The translations under genes and the position numbers were made by a program. The notes beneath the pieces are model-generated. The model ran no database searches. It had not been told where the DNA came from and worked only from the letters and a program-made list of their open reading frames with translations. Shown one piece after another: positions 1-9,579 of a stretch of 64,000 bases of DNA. Source of the DNA: Acinetobacter baylyi DSM 14961 = CIP 107474 (GTDB lineage Bacteria; Pseudomonadota; Gammaproteobacteria; Pseudomonadales; Moraxellaceae); NCBI RefSeq assembly GCF_000368685.1, contig NZ_KB849625.1, positions 124,001 through 188,000 on the forward strand, read 5' to 3'. Position 1 is the stretch's first letter. Each line of letters begins with the position of its first letter.

Positions 1-1193
1 GGAAAAGCCATGATTGTCGCTGTGATGGTAATTAACCAAAACACAAACGGATACCAGATCATCCAGTAATAGTTTTTACCGAGGTTTGGTTCATAACGGC
101 TATCCATCCATTTACTCATTGCAAATTGGATCAGACAGGTAGCACCCAACAAAATTCCACTACCGTAAGGTAAAAACGGTGAACTGATTCCTGAAAGCTG
201 CCCAAGTGGGAACACAAAATGTATCAACCACAATACAGCCATGATCAACATCAAATATGACCATACCAATGTCAGGCATAATTCAAACATTAACGGCCAT
301 AAAAAATTTAACTTTGGCTTAAGGAAAACATCCAGATTTTTAATTAAAACCTGTGCCCCACCCATCGCCCAGCGTAAACGCTGTTTCCATAAACCTTGGA
401 AGGTTTCAGGCATCAAAATCCAGACCAGAGCATTTGGCTCAAAGCGGATATCCCAGCCAGCACGTTGTAATTTCCAGGTAATATCAATATCTTCGGTAAG
501 CATGTTCGGTGACCAATAGTTCACCTCATGCACAGCACTTTTACGAAACGCCGTAATGACACCAGAAACCGTAAACAAACGCCCAAAAGTACGCTGTGCA
601 CGTTTAATCATACCCACAATCGATGAAAACTCACCTACCTGAATACGACCAATCAAAGTCGAACGGGTACGAATACGTGGGTTACCCGTCACAGCCGCAA
701 CGGTATGATCTTCTTGAAAATGTCTGATCATCCATTTTGCAGCGTGTGAGTCGAGTAAAGCATCACCATCAATACCAATTAAAAATTCTGCTTCAGTTAA
801 CAGACTGCCTGCTTGAAGCGCCATTGCCTTACCCTGATTCTGAGCAAGATGAACCACACGCAGTTTTTCATACTTTTCAGCCAGACGATTGAGTACGTCT
901 GCGGTGTTATCCGAACTCCCGTCATTAATGGCAATTACCTCAAAATTTGGGTAATCCAGCCCCAGTGCATGGGTAATGGTTTCCTCGGCATTATCCCCTT
1001 CATTAAAACAAGGGACAAGCACAGCGACCATTGGATATGATTCAAGTGGTGCTGGCTCTTTGTATGGAGGATCTTTGCGCTCTTTCCAGTAAAATATAAG
1101 CGCACCCATCATCCATAAATAGGACATAAACAGCGGGTAATAAAACACGAAGTTTAGCGCTGTTTGCCACAAATGATGTAAAGTGGTTGACAT
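1..1193 (-). CDS. pgaC: Poly-beta-1,6-N-acetylglucosamine synthase PgaC (3' end cut by window)
   Basis: Family 2 glycosyltransferase that polymerises N-acetylglucosamine from UDP-GlcNAc at the inner membrane and helps export the biofilm polysaccharide PNAG. About 397 codons are visible before the frame runs off base 1. After an N-terminal membrane segment come the DGSSDNT nucleotide-sugar motif, the DGDAL (DxD) motif, a TEDID acceptor motif and QRLRW (the QxxRW processivity motif), then several hydrophobic segments. The start at 1193 has AGGA seven bases upstream and lies 12 bp after the pgaB stop, so the two are one transcription unit. A pgaD gene would be expected beyond the left edge. Identification is secure; only the C-terminus is unseen. 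Confidence 0.93.
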   Translation of the reverse strand, partial: MSTTLHHLWQTALNFVFYYPLFMSYLWMMGALIFYWKERKDPPYKEPAPLESYPMVAVLVPCFNEGDNAEETITHALGLDYPNFEVIAINDGSSDNTADVLNRLAEKYEKLRVVHLAQNQGKAMALQAGSLLTEAEFLIGIDGDALLDSHAAKWMIRHFQEDHTVAAVTGNPRIRTRSTLIGRIQVGEFSSIVGMIKRAQRTFGRLFTVSGVITAFRKSAVHEVNYWSPNMLTEDIDITWKLQRAGWDIRFEPNALVWILMPETFQGLWKQRLRWAMGGAQVLIKNLDVFLKPKLNFLWPLMFELCLTLVWSYLMLIMAVLWLIHFVFPLGQLSGISSPFLPYGSGILLGATCLIQFAMSKWMDSRYEPNLGKNYYWMIWYPFVFWLITITATIMAF

Positions 1194-1205
1194 GGTCAAT
1201 TCCTG

Positions 1206-3281
1206 TTACGGGACTAACTTTGAAGGTTTAGTCACAAATACGTCGTGCATGGTTTTGGTATCAGGATGGTCCTTAAATGGATCATCTGGATAATAGCCCA
1301 CATGCATAGCTCCTTGTTGATACAAAGAGCGAATTGTATCGGCAAGCTCCTGAGACGGAACAGGTTGGTTTGTTCGCCAATTGGTTGCCTGCAATTCAAA
1401 TACAGTTTTCTTTATTCCATTTGGATACTGTTTGACACGTTTTACAATATCCTGATAGAACTTTGTCGGATCTTCTGCTTGTTCCATGTAAGGCATGGCC
1501 ATAATAGCAGTGAAATCATAACGTTTTAATGACTGCTCAAGAGACTGGGAATACCAGTTTTCTGCATAAGGAGACAGTGCAACCTGCGCATACAGATTAC
1601 GTGCGGTCATTAGATACGGTTGATAATAACGAACATCTGAGGCCAACTTCATCGCAAAATTGTCGATAGTCTTAATTTTAAAATCAGTCCATTTAGACAA
1701 TAAAGCATCATCATTGCGGATTTTTTCGAGGTCTGTTGGCAAGCCCGCTTTTGCATACGCCTTCAGCGCATCTGGACTTGCGTCTTCATAATCAGACAAG
1801 GTGGTATCATCGTGGAAGAGTATACCATCAAATGTCGAAGATTTCGCCAAATCTGTGTAAATTCCTTCAATCACTTTACGTGCTTCAGGAGAATATGGAC
1901 TTAAACGGATATATCCCATATTCAAATGATCGCTTTCTTTTGGCTGTTGAGTCACCACCAATTTTTTTGACGCTAGATTGCTCTTTGGTAGTTCCCAAGC
2001 CATAAGTGGCATCCATGCATATACACGGTTGACACTGGTGCGAGTTGCAATTTGCCATGCGACACGGTTAAATAAATCGGCACGCATTGGAATATAACGA
2101 TTCGGGAAATACACCATATCCGCAGAGCCATTGGCATCAGGATCTGAAAAAGCCTGTAAATATACTGTGTTAACACCCATCTCGCGGATACGATCCAACA
2201 AGTGTCCCAAATTACGTTCGATCTGCTCTGGATTTGGATCATAAATATAATCCAGATCGACATGCATAATTTTTTGCGGACGATTATTGTCTGTCAAATT
2301 CATTTGACGCGTCAAAATGTCTTGCGCCAGATCATCGGTACTCTCACCTTTACTGACCAAAATACGGCTTAAATGACCTAAAGACTTGGTGACATGATCA
2401 GGACCATCATCAAGTGTAATGGTAATTGGCATACCCAATTTTTTGGCAATTCGAACAGTTTCAAGATTGTATCGCCCATACGGCCAAACCATCACACGCG
2501 GTGCACGAATTCCATTTGCCTTAAAGGTTTCAATATTCTTCTTCAAATCATCTGAAATACGCTTTTCGTAGGCGTTATCAGATTCATAAGTTTTGGTTTT
2601 TTGGTCATAAATACGGGTGGTTGCAGCAGGCTCGGAGTTGCCTTGCGGATTACCCATCACACCATGGTGCAAGTCAAAGCTATGGCTGCCAATTTCGACA
2701 ATACCACTATCCTGCATTTCCTTAATTTCAGCCCATGTTAATAATTTATTTCGCGCAAGCTTATCGTCACCAAACTGTACCATTTGATTTGGCTTGACAT
2801 TGAGCCATTTACCGACAACGGCTAAAACAACAGGAATTTTACGTGCTTTTAAAATTGGATAAGCATAGTCATAAAATGATTGATAACCATCGTCGACAGT
2901 TAATAAGACGGGTTTAGCTGGAAGTTTTATTTTACCTTCATTGGCCTTAATTAATTGGTCAACACTAATAAAATGATAACCATTTTTAATTAGCCAATCT
3001 AAATGTGTTTCAAAACGCTGTGGTGTTACGGCATAATCAGGAATTATCGCTTCTTTTGACGTAATTTCATGATATCCAATAATAGTAAGCGTTGACACAT
3101 CAATTTTTGGTGCTTCTTCGGCTTCTTCTCCAGTATGCGGATTGGTTACGAGCGGAACTTCCTTCACTGCAGGATTGTCATTGGTCGATGTACCAGTTTC
3201 AGCATGTGCACAGCCTAAAGATAAGCTTAAGACTGTGGAAACACTTAATGTGATTAGTTTCAAAGGGAAGCGAGTTAGCAT
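1206..3281 (-). CDS. pgaB: PNAG de-N-acetylase PgaB
   Basis: Periplasmic enzyme that partly deacetylates PNAG during export. The 691-aa product has an N-terminal hydrophobic signal segment ending near LGCAHA; the Cys could be a lipid attachment site, but the lipobox is imperfect. A NodB-type polysaccharide deacetylase domain spans roughly residues 85-330, with the TVDDG metal/catalytic motif and SHSFDLHH supplying the metal histidines. A C-terminal glycoside-hydrolase-like domain (about 345-690) contains DLDYIYDPNPEQ and FHDDTTLSDYED, as in E. coli PgaB. pgaC follows at 12 bp. Oddly, the outer-membrane porin gene pgaA is not upstream; an AT-rich intergenic stretch and an FKBP gene are there instead. 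Confidence 0.92.
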   Translation of the reverse strand: MLTRFPLKLITLSVSTVLSLSLGCAHAETGTSTNDNPAVKEVPLVTNPHTGEEAEEAPKIDVSTLTIIGYHEITSKEAIIPDYAVTPQRFETHLDWLIKNGYHFISVDQLIKANEGKIKLPAKPVLLTVDDGYQSFYDYAYPILKARKIPVVLAVVGKWLNVKPNQMVQFGDDKLARNKLLTWAEIKEMQDSGIVEIGSHSFDLHHGVMGNPQGNSEPAATTRIYDQKTKTYESDNAYEKRISDDLKKNIETFKANGIRAPRVMVWPYGRYNLETVRIAKKLGMPITITLDDGPDHVTKSLGHLSRILVSKGESTDDLAQDILTRQMNLTDNNRPQKIMHVDLDYIYDPNPEQIERNLGHLLDRIREMGVNTVYLQAFSDPDANGSADMVYFPNRYIPMRADLFNRVAWQIATRTSVNRVYAWMPLMAWELPKSNLASKKLVVTQQPKESDHLNMGYIRLSPYSPEARKVIEGIYTDLAKSSTFDGILFHDDTTLSDYEDASPDALKAYAKAGLPTDLEKIRNDDALLSKWTDFKIKTIDNFAMKLASDVRYYQPYLMTARNLYAQVALSPYAENWYSQSLEQSLKRYDFTAIMAMPYMEQAEDPTKFYQDIVKRVKQYPNGIKKTVFELQATNWRTNQPVPSQELADTIRSLYQQGAMHVGYYPDDPFKDHPDTKTMHDVFVTKPSKLVP

Positions 3282-3621
3282 AAAATATCATCTTTTAAAA
3301 AAAAGTTGTTTTCTGAAAACTTTTTCAGTTTAAGCAAGATTTTAAGCATGACCTTGATTGAAACTTAAATAAAAGTGTCCAGACTTTTACATAGCATATG
3401 TTATACCGAATTAAGCTGAAAAGTTTCTTAAAACTGATAGCCACAATACTTTTATTTTATTAGACCAATGATATTTTTTATAATGCAACTTAATCTTGAC
3501 TTTTTTATTTAAACATAAATTTTATTAAAATAATTATGTTTGCATTATGTTTTTATAAAATAAGCTTATCAAAATTTAAAATATAAAACTCATTAATATA
3601 ATCTAAAAATTATAGTGACTA
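3282..3621. other. AT-rich intergenic region upstream of pgaB
   Basis: This stretch is very AT-rich and has no credible reading frame. It must hold the pgaBC promoter, because the next gene to the right ends at its own terminator. I could not assign -35 and -10 elements with confidence. I found no remnant of pgaA. Confidence 0.5.
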
Positions 3622-3648
3622 TAAAAAAGCCCAGAATGGGCTTTTTTA
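3622..3648 (-). terminator. Rho-independent terminator after the FKBP gene
   Basis: A ten-base stem (AAAAAAGCCC / GGGCTTTTTT) with a five-base loop. It sits about 11 bp beyond the FKBP stop and ends in a T-run when read on the minus strand. It is symmetric enough to work in both directions. Confidence 0.8.
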
Positions 3649-3658
3649 TAATCCTGGT

Positions 3659-3994
3659 TTAATCACGGGTTTTTACATCAAATAATTCAATTTCAAAAAT
3701 CAAATTAGAATTTGCAGGAATGATGTTTCCCATCTTGCGCTCACCGTAAGCCAGATGTGCAGGCACGATCAACTTACGTTTTCCGCCTACTTTCATACCT
3801 ATAATACCCTGATCCCAGCCTTTAATGACTCGTCCAGTACCAATTACACATTCAAAGTAATTACCGCGATCTATAGAAGCATCAAATTTAGTGCCATCTT
3901 CGAGCCATCCTGTGTAGTGCGTTGTAATTAAAGCACCTTTTACCGCTTCTTTACCTTCACCTACTTTTAAATCAATAATCTGTAATTCTTGCAT
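3659..3994 (-). CDS. FKBP-type peptidyl-prolyl cis-trans isomerase
   Basis: A single-domain FKBP rotamase of 111 aa that speeds cis-trans isomerisation of Xaa-Pro bonds in folding proteins. Family landmarks are present: HYTGWLEDGTKFDAS, VIGTGRVIKGWDQGI, GGKRKLIVPAHLAYGE and the final IPANSNLIFEIEL strand. There is no signal peptide or extra dimerisation domain, so it is probably cytoplasmic. Its length matches the small FkbP class rather than FkpA or SlyD. It is followed by its own terminator, and the next gene (yaeQ) is 49 bp upstream on the same strand, so co-transcription with yaeQ is possible. Confidence 0.92.
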   Translation of the reverse strand: MQELQIIDLKVGEGKEAVKGALITTHYTGWLEDGTKFDASIDRGNYFECVIGTGRVIKGWDQGIIGMKVGGKRKLIVPAHLAYGERKMGNIIPANSNLIFEIELFDVKTRD

Positions 3995-4043
3995 AGCATG
4001 TCTACCTTTAATATAAATTCTGTCTATTTAAACCATGTTGTAC

Positions 4044-4574
4044 TTAATGCAATTTTGTCCATGAAACATCAACCTGTTCATGATCATTCAATAAAGTCCA
4101 CTCGCCATCCATCACATTTAACTGTAACTGCATAGTACGTTCACATAGCTTTTCTAGTTGTGAGGTCGTTTCTGGCGCCAACTGCCAAACTTCCACATTA
4201 CTTAATGTTTTGACTTTATTATTTCTTTTCCACCATTCATCAACCTGTTGCCCATAGGTCACCACCACGACATGCTTACAACGAGCACTGGCTTTCTTAA
4301 GTTTATCTTCTGATGGCTGACCTAATTCAATCCATTGTTCTAACTGGCCTGTAAGATCTTTTTGCCATAATGCGGGTTCATCTGTTTCGAATAGATCTTT
4401 CGTGAATTGTAGATTTTCATCTGCAAAACGAGCAAACGCTAAAATACGCACCATCAAACGTTCAATTGTTTCAGACGGGTGCAAAGCCAGAGTCAATTGA
4501 TAGTCTGCATAATGATGACTATCCATATTGGCAATATTTAGATCTGCTTTATAGATGGTTGCTTTAAGCGCCAT
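4044..4574 (-). CDS. yaeQ: YaeQ family protein
   Basis: A 176-aa protein that matches the YaeQ family closely in length and sequence. It begins MALKATIYKADLNIANMD and carries the conserved LHPSETIERLMVRILAFA and WIELGQPSEDKLKKA blocks. YaeQ has a PD-(D/E)XK nuclease-like fold. It was once proposed as a suppressor of RfaH loss, but its biochemical role is not settled. The start at 4574 is a clear ATG. It is followed on the same strand by the FKBP gene. Family assignment is firm; function is unknown. Confidence 0.9.
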   Translation of the reverse strand: MALKATIYKADLNIANMDSHHYADYQLTLALHPSETIERLMVRILAFARFADENLQFTKDLFETDEPALWQKDLTGQLEQWIELGQPSEDKLKKASARCKHVVVVTYGQQVDEWWKRNNKVKTLSNVEVWQLAPETTSQLEKLCERTMQLQLNVMDGEWTLLNDHEQVDVSWTKLH

Positions 4575-4780
4575 AACAATAGGGTCCTCTTGAATGGCGC
4601 ATAGAATACTCGATTTTCAATCTTGAAGTATATCGGGTTGATGATTTGATAAAGCATTGCCTAGCTCGACAATGAGCATTTTGTTTCTGACTGAGATTGA
4701 TTAGATTTATTCACTATCATCAAAAGTTGGCTAGGTTTTTGCACTGGTCTGACCAGTCTTATTTGTTTGATGAATTGAAT

Positions 4781-6052
4781 ATGTGGCAGAAATTAAAGTC
4801 AAACCTGTTTCTCCAAGTGATTATCGCCTTAATTGTTGGGATGATCATAGGTATCAGCTTTCATGATTTTTCTTTAAATTTAAAGCCTTTAGGTGATGGC
4901 TTTATTTCTCTCATTAAAATGTTGATTGCACCCATCGTTTTTTGTGTTGTAGTTCTTGGAATTTATGGTGCAAATGATATTAAAAAAATGGGTAAAGTTG
5001 GTGCAAAAACCATTCTCTATTTTGAAGCAGTCACTTCAATTGCACTTATTTTGGGCATTGCAATTGCGTATATATTCAAACCAGGTGTAGGAATGAATAT
5101 TGACATTAGCAAACTCGATGGTAAGGACTTAACCACATATACCGATCGTGCTCATGAGATGAGTACGGGTTCAGACTTTATTTTACATATCATTCCTAAG
5201 ACTTTGGTGAGTGCATTTGCCAATGGCGATATTTTACAAGTTCTGCTCATTGCAATTTTGTTTGGCGTCGCCATGCTGCTGGTCCCCAAACATCTTGCTG
5301 AAATTGTCCGCCAAGCACTGGAAGCATTTTCAGAAATTTTCTTCAAAATGATGGGAATGATCATTCGTCTTGCACCACTCGGTGTTTTAGGCTCGGTGGC
5401 TTATACCACCGCCAAATTTGGTGCGGATTCATTAATTCAACTGGGTTATCTGGTTTTACTTTTCTACATCACCTGTATTGTATTTGTGGTGGTCATTTTA
5501 GGTGGCATCCTGAAAATGGCAGGACTGAATATCTTTAAATTTCTGAACTATTTTAAAGATGAATTGTCAATTGTACTGGGTACGGCCTCTTCTGATTCTG
5601 TGCTTCCACAAGTCATGAAAAAACTCAAACAGTTAGGTATTAAGGATTCAACCGTAGGTCTGGTCATCCCGACAGGTTATTCATTTAATCTGGATGGTTT
5701 TTCAATCTATTTAACCTTAGGTGTTATTTTTATTGCCCAAGCCTGCAATATTGATTTATCCATGCATAATCTTTTGATGATTCTTCTAGTTTCTTTGGTG
5801 ACTTCAAAAGGTGCGCATGGAATTCCAGGTTCTGCTTTGGTAATTCTTGCTGCAACGTTATCAGTCATTCCAAGCCTACCTGCAATTGGTTTAGTCCTTT
5901 TACTCTCTGTAGACTGGTTTATTGGGATTGTGAGAGCGTGTACAAACCTCATTGGTAATTGTGTTGCCACGGTAGTGATTGCACATTGGGAAAAGGACAT
6001 TGACCATGCCCAAGCACGTGCCGTACTTGAGCATAAATCATCAGTCAACTAA
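4781..6052 (+). CDS. dctA: Dicarboxylate/amino acid:cation symporter, DctA-like
   Basis: Inner-membrane carrier of the DAACS family, which imports C4-dicarboxylates or acidic amino acids with H+ or Na+. It has many hydrophobic segments and the family core: the SIVLGTASSDSVLP serine-rich reentrant loop, PTGYSFNLDGFSIYLTL, SKGAHGIPGSALVILAATL and the terminal RACTNLIGNCVATVVIAHW helix. These resemble DctA more than GltP, though GSALV differs from DctA's usual TGSGF. The frame is open from a TTG at 4697, but the family start aligns with MWQKLKSN at 4781, giving 423 aa. The ribosome binding site is weak. Substrate is inferred from similarity only. Confidence 0.8.
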   Translation: MWQKLKSNLFLQVIIALIVGMIIGISFHDFSLNLKPLGDGFISLIKMLIAPIVFCVVVLGIYGANDIKKMGKVGAKTILYFEAVTSIALILGIAIAYIFKPGVGMNIDISKLDGKDLTTYTDRAHEMSTGSDFILHIIPKTLVSAFANGDILQVLLIAILFGVAMLLVPKHLAEIVRQALEAFSEIFFKMMGMIIRLAPLGVLGSVAYTTAKFGADSLIQLGYLVLLFYITCIVFVVVILGGILKMAGLNIFKFLNYFKDELSIVLGTASSDSVLPQVMKKLKQLGIKDSTVGLVIPTGYSFNLDGFSIYLTLGVIFIAQACNIDLSMHNLLMILLVSLVTSKGAHGIPGSALVILAATLSVIPSLPAIGLVLLLSVDWFIGIVRACTNLIGNCVATVVIAHWEKDIDHAQARAVLEHKSSVN

Positions 6053-6056
6053 ACAC

Positions 6057-7073
6057 TTAAGTATTCTGCTCATCTAGCCGACATGCCATTAACTGTTTCT
6101 CAAAATCAAGCCAGTTGCCTAACTGGCTTGTAATAATTTCAATTCGACTATCCGTATTGGCCTGTCCTGTTTTGTAATTAAACTGTTCGGGATTAAAATT
6201 AAATATCATCCAGCCCTGACTGGTATTAAAAATCGCTTTGATTCTGAGCCAGTTGGATTGATTGCATAACAACTCAAATAACGAGTCAAAATCAAAAATC
6301 CAGCGACGTGGCATTTTCCAGCCTGCTACATGATAACCTTGCGAACTTTCAACATAGTGATATGGAAGCTGTTTGATCTCTGGTATTGGTTCTTGTGCTG
6401 AAACGAATGTTTTCTGTTGCATAAGTAACGGCTGTAAGATTCTAGAGGTGACAAGATGAGGATGATCAATAGCGTCTAAGGCTAATTCACCATTTGCCGT
6501 TTTAAACCAAGATTGTGAATAGGCTTGATATTCTTCCTGTAATTTTTCTAACGCCTTTTCATCTGTACCACTCATTTGATCACCATGCGACACCACCACT
6601 ATCTGTGCTGCTTTTAACTGATCTTCATATAAGTTTTGCTGAACCCATGCCTCTTCATGCAAACGGCTCCCATCCAGCACAGTAATCAATGCACGCATAT
6701 TCAAACTACTTTGCCAATGAGGTTCAGTCAGTTGCTCCACCAATTGGGCAGGATGCCCTAAACCTGTAGGTTCAATAAAAAGTCGATCTGGTTGAGTCTC
6801 GGTAAGTAATCGGGCCAATGCAATATGTAAAGGCAGTTGACTGCTACAGCATAAACAACCGCCCAACAATTCCTTGACTTGATAACCTTGTTGCTGAGGT
6901 AAAAGTTGCTGATCGATACCAATCTGGCCAAACTCATTCATCAGTACAGCCCAGACTTCATTTTCTGGCTTCTGACTCAGTAAGTGCTGTAGCAGCGTCG
7001 TTTTACCTGCGCCTAGAAATCCAGAAATAATATGTGTGGGAACAGTCTGAGGAATGAGCAGTTTCACATGCAA
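6057..7073 (-). CDS. CobW/P47K family GTP-binding protein (putative metallochaperone)
   Basis: A 338-aa G3E-family P-loop GTPase; members deliver zinc, cobalt or other metals to target proteins. The Walker A motif GFLGAGKTT is at about residues 18-26, the metal-binding GGCLCC motif at about 71-76, and the switch motif EPTGLGHP follows. A CobW C-terminal domain covers about the last 90 residues. The usual NKxD guanine-specificity motif appears to be replaced by SHGD (VVVSHGDQM). No Zur-type operator was recognised upstream. It converges on the DctA-like gene with 4 bp between stops. The metal cannot be named from sequence. Confidence 0.85.
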   Translation of the reverse strand: MHVKLLIPQTVPTHIISGFLGAGKTTLLQHLLSQKPENEVWAVLMNEFGQIGIDQQLLPQQQGYQVKELLGGCLCCSSQLPLHIALARLLTETQPDRLFIEPTGLGHPAQLVEQLTEPHWQSSLNMRALITVLDGSRLHEEAWVQQNLYEDQLKAAQIVVVSHGDQMSGTDEKALEKLQEEYQAYSQSWFKTANGELALDAIDHPHLVTSRILQPLLMQQKTFVSAQEPIPEIKQLPYHYVESSQGYHVAGWKMPRRWIFDFDSLFELLCNQSNWLRIKAIFNTSQGWMIFNFNPEQFNYKTGQANTDSRIEIITSQLGNWLDFEKQLMACRLDEQNT

Positions 7074-7562
7074 TCCATAGGCAATAAAAATAATGATTTT
7101 ACCTAAGTATCTCTTAAATTCGAGCTGAATTAATGCAAGAATTCCTTAGACATGAATTTTTTCGATTCTGTGAGTAATCGCACAGTTATCAAATTTATGT
7201 GAAAGGTAGCAAGAAATTGATTAATAAAATTAATAAATATTCATTAAATAAAAGAAAATCCCAATGATTGAATCGCTCTCATTTACAGTCTGTTGTTTTT
7301 TTAAGTAAAGATTTAGATTAAAAAATAACCAAAATGAAATATCTCAAAACATTTAATTAAGTCATTTTTTGTATTTACTTACACGGGTTATACATAAGCT
7401 TCATCTATGTAAATAGAGTGTTAATCTGAATGTTTCACTTTGTTGGAACAATTGTCAGATCAATTTTTGGCTTTTAGCATGATGAACAAGTCCTGACCCA
7501 ACCCGTGTTTAGACACTATTCAGGATGTCATAGTTTATTTGAATAAATTAAGGATGCCTCCA
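7074..7562. other. Intergenic region between divergent genes
   Basis: An AT-rich stretch of about 490 bp without a supportable gene. It must hold the promoters for the CobW-type gene (leftward) and the small secreted protein (rightward). No clear operator was seen. Confidence 0.4.
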
Positions 7563-7805
7563 ATGAAATTAGTTAAAATTCTACTTGCTTCAAGTTTCGT
7601 TTTTGCTGCTGCAACTACATTTGCTGCATCAGCACATGAAAAAGTTCAACCACAATCAAGCGAAAAAGTGGTTGTATCAACGCAGGAATTGCCTGAAACC
7701 ACTTCTCCAGAAGCTGCTGCTGCACAACCAAATTCAGCTCAACCAACCACTGAAAGCGCTGCTGAAGCTTCAACCACAACACCTGCACAACCTGCTGTTC
7801 AATAA
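7563..7805 (+). CDS. Small secreted protein with Ala/Pro/Gln/Thr-rich tail
   Basis: An 80-aa product. I chose the ATG at 7563 because AAGGA lies eight bases upstream; an in-frame TTG at 7539 lacks that spacing. It opens with a strong signal peptide (MKLVKILLASSFVFAAATTFA, cleavage near AFA/ASA). The mature part is low-complexity and disordered, rich in Pro, Gln, Thr, Ser and Ala with Glu, and ends QPAVQ. There is no recognisable domain and no Cys. It is a single-gene unit with its own terminator. Function unknown. Confidence 0.7.
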   Translation: MKLVKILLASSFVFAAATTFAASAHEKVQPQSSEKVVVSTQELPETTSPEAAAAQPNSAQPTTESAAEASTTTPAQPAVQ

Positions 7806-7850
7806 GATTCATTAAAGTCTCCGAGATAACACTTAGACTTTAATCTAGTA

Positions 7851-7886
7851 AAAGGGCTAAACCATTGCTGCGGTTTTGCCCTTTTA
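7851..7886 (+). terminator. Rho-independent terminator
   Basis: A stem of AAAAGGGC...AAACC pairing with GGTTTTGCCCTTTT, followed by more T and A. It lies about 45 bp after the small secreted protein and faces the thioesterase gene on the other strand, so it probably serves both. Confidence 0.75.
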
Positions 7887-7944
7887 TTTTAGGCTTTTAT
7901 GATTTAAATACAGTCAAATTTACTTTTGCTATTTCAGACACTCA

Positions 7945-8466
7945 TCAGCCGTCTGTATTTTTCTTAAACAAGCTACACGAAGGATTAGAATTGTCTTGTA
8001 AACGGCGTTGTTTACGTAGCTCGGCAGCTTCAAAACGACAAATTTTCCATTCTGTATCTAATTTCAGTTCAGGTACTTTTTGTGGTTTTCCCGTTTCATC
8101 AACAGCGACCATCGTGAAATAGCAACTATTGGTGTGTCGTACAGTCCTGCTTCGAATATTTTGAGCTTCAACACGGATTCCTATTTCCATTGAAGTCCGT
8201 CCGACATGATTAACACTCGCTAAAAATGTCACTAGTTCGCCTACATAGATTGGCTCTTTAAAAGTCACTTTATCGACGGAAAGCGTCACCACGTAACTTC
8301 CTGAATAACGGCTCGCACATGCATATGCGACCTGATCAAGCAGCTTTAAAATCGTACCACCATGAACATTTCCTGAAAAATTTGCCATATCAGGCGTCAT
8401 TAAAACAGACATTGTAAGTTCGGATTGATCTTCTGAAGCTTGTGTAACTTGATCTAATGGAGACAT
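7945..8466 (-). CDS. Acyl-CoA thioesterase, hotdog fold
   Basis: A 173-aa single hotdog-domain thioesterase related to the YciA/ACOT group, which hydrolyses acyl-CoA to free acid and CoA. The motif NFSGNVHGGTILKLLDQVAYACASRY (residues about 29-54) holds the catalytic Asp and the CoA-contacting helix. VTFKEPIYVGELVTFLASV and RTSMEIGIRVEA form the central strands. A charged C-terminal tail extends beyond the domain. It has no operon partners; its neighbours face away or converge. Chain-length preference cannot be read from sequence. Confidence 0.85.
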   Translation of the reverse strand: MSPLDQVTQASEDQSELTMSVLMTPDMANFSGNVHGGTILKLLDQVAYACASRYSGSYVVTLSVDKVTFKEPIYVGELVTFLASVNHVGRTSMEIGIRVEAQNIRSRTVRHTNSCYFTMVAVDETGKPQKVPELKLDTEWKICRFEAAELRKQRRLQDNSNPSCSLFKKNTDG

Positions 8467-8708
8467 ATCTTTTTCACTCTACACGGGAAGAATTTACACC
8501 GTTTATTATGAGATATTTCAACGTTGAAAAACATGCTAAAAGCGGCAAATATTCAAGCAGAATCATTATTTTGAGTTTTATAGTTGAGAATAATTCACAG
8601 TTGAAAATTATTTTATATTGTATTGCTTATCATTTTCATCGATGTAAATCCAAATTTAAAATATTTTTATGCCGAATAATCGTAATGAACTCATTCAATC
8701 ATTCACTT

Positions 8709-8734
8709 AAAAAATAAGGCAGCTATTCGCTGCC
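8709..8734 (-). terminator. Terminator of the aco/butanediol operon
   Basis: On the minus strand, GGCAGC and GCTGCC pair around a five-base loop and are followed by TTATTTTTT. The hairpin lies about 20 bp beyond the stop of the acetoin reductase gene, so it ends the acetoin operon. Confidence 0.8.
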
Positions 8735-8754
8735 CTGTTCCAACATCATCACAA

Positions 8755-9540
8755 CTACCGATAAACAATTCCGCCATCCGTTAGTATCGATTGGCCTGTA
8801 ATATAATCTGAGTCATCGCTGGCAAGAAAAGCAACCAGTGCAGCCACGTCATCAGGTGTTTGTGCACGCCCTAGCGCAATTCCATCGACATACTTTTTAT
8901 AGGTTTCACCAATTTCAGCCCCTGTGATTTCAGCAAACCGCCGATCAATCTCAACCCACATATCAGTACCCACCACTCCTGGACAATAGGCATTCACTGT
9001 AATCCCTGCACTGGCATATTCTTTGGCTGCCGCTTGAGTGAGTGCTCGGACAGCAAACTTTGTTGCAGAATAAATGCCCAGCAAAGCAAATCCATCATGT
9101 CCTGCAATTGAAGCTGCATTGATAATTTTGCCTTTACGATCCAATGTTCTAAATTTATCAGCCGCCGCCTGTATTCCCCACAGTACACCTGCAACATTAA
9201 TATCCATAATCGTTTGGAATTGTTCTGGGGTAACATCATCAATGGCTTGTACCTGTGCAATCCCAGCATTATTAATGACCACATCCAAACCATATAAGGT
9301 TAAATCAGCATGATCAATGGCAGCAAAAACCTCATGACGCTGACTGACATCTGCAATAAAAGTCGTTGCTTTAATGCCGTATTGCTGAACCTCATGTAAT
9401 ACCTGATCTAGCTTCTCCTGATTTAAGTCTACCAGTGCCAGATGCACACCTTCTTGTGCCAGGCGCACGGCAATACCACGGCCAATACCTTGCCCAGCGC
9501 CTGTAATCAGTGCAATTTTATTTTTTAATCCTTTTGGCAT
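8755..9540 (-). CDS. budC: Acetoin(diacetyl) reductase / meso-2,3-butanediol dehydrogenase, SDR
   Basis: Short-chain dehydrogenase that interconverts diacetyl, acetoin and 2,3-butanediol with NAD(H). It is 261 aa from the ATG at 9540, which has AAGGA eight bases upstream; the longer frame to 9570 lacks such a site. Motifs: TGAGQGIG nucleotide loop near residue 12, NNAG, the catalytic Ser in [14 protein letters not shown] (Tyr-x-x-x-Lys), and the PGVVGTDMW segment typical of the acetoin reductase subgroup. It is last in the aco operon, 40 bp after the zinc butanediol dehydrogenase, which supports butanediol/acetoin rather than another alcohol. Confidence 0.87.
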   Translation of the reverse strand: MPKGLKNKIALITGAGQGIGRGIAVRLAQEGVHLALVDLNQEKLDQVLHEVQQYGIKATTFIADVSQRHEVFAAIDHADLTLYGLDVVINNAGIAQVQAIDDVTPEQFQTIMDINVAGVLWGIQAAADKFRTLDRKGKIINAASIAGHDGFALLGIYSATKFAVRALTQAAAKEYASAGITVNAYCPGVVGTDMWVEIDRRFAEITGAEIGETYKKYVDGIALGRAQTPDDVAALVAFLASDDSDYITGQSILTDGGIVYR

Positions 9541-9579
9541 ATTGTTCTTCCTTCTATTCTTTCTATGCAATTGTACAAC

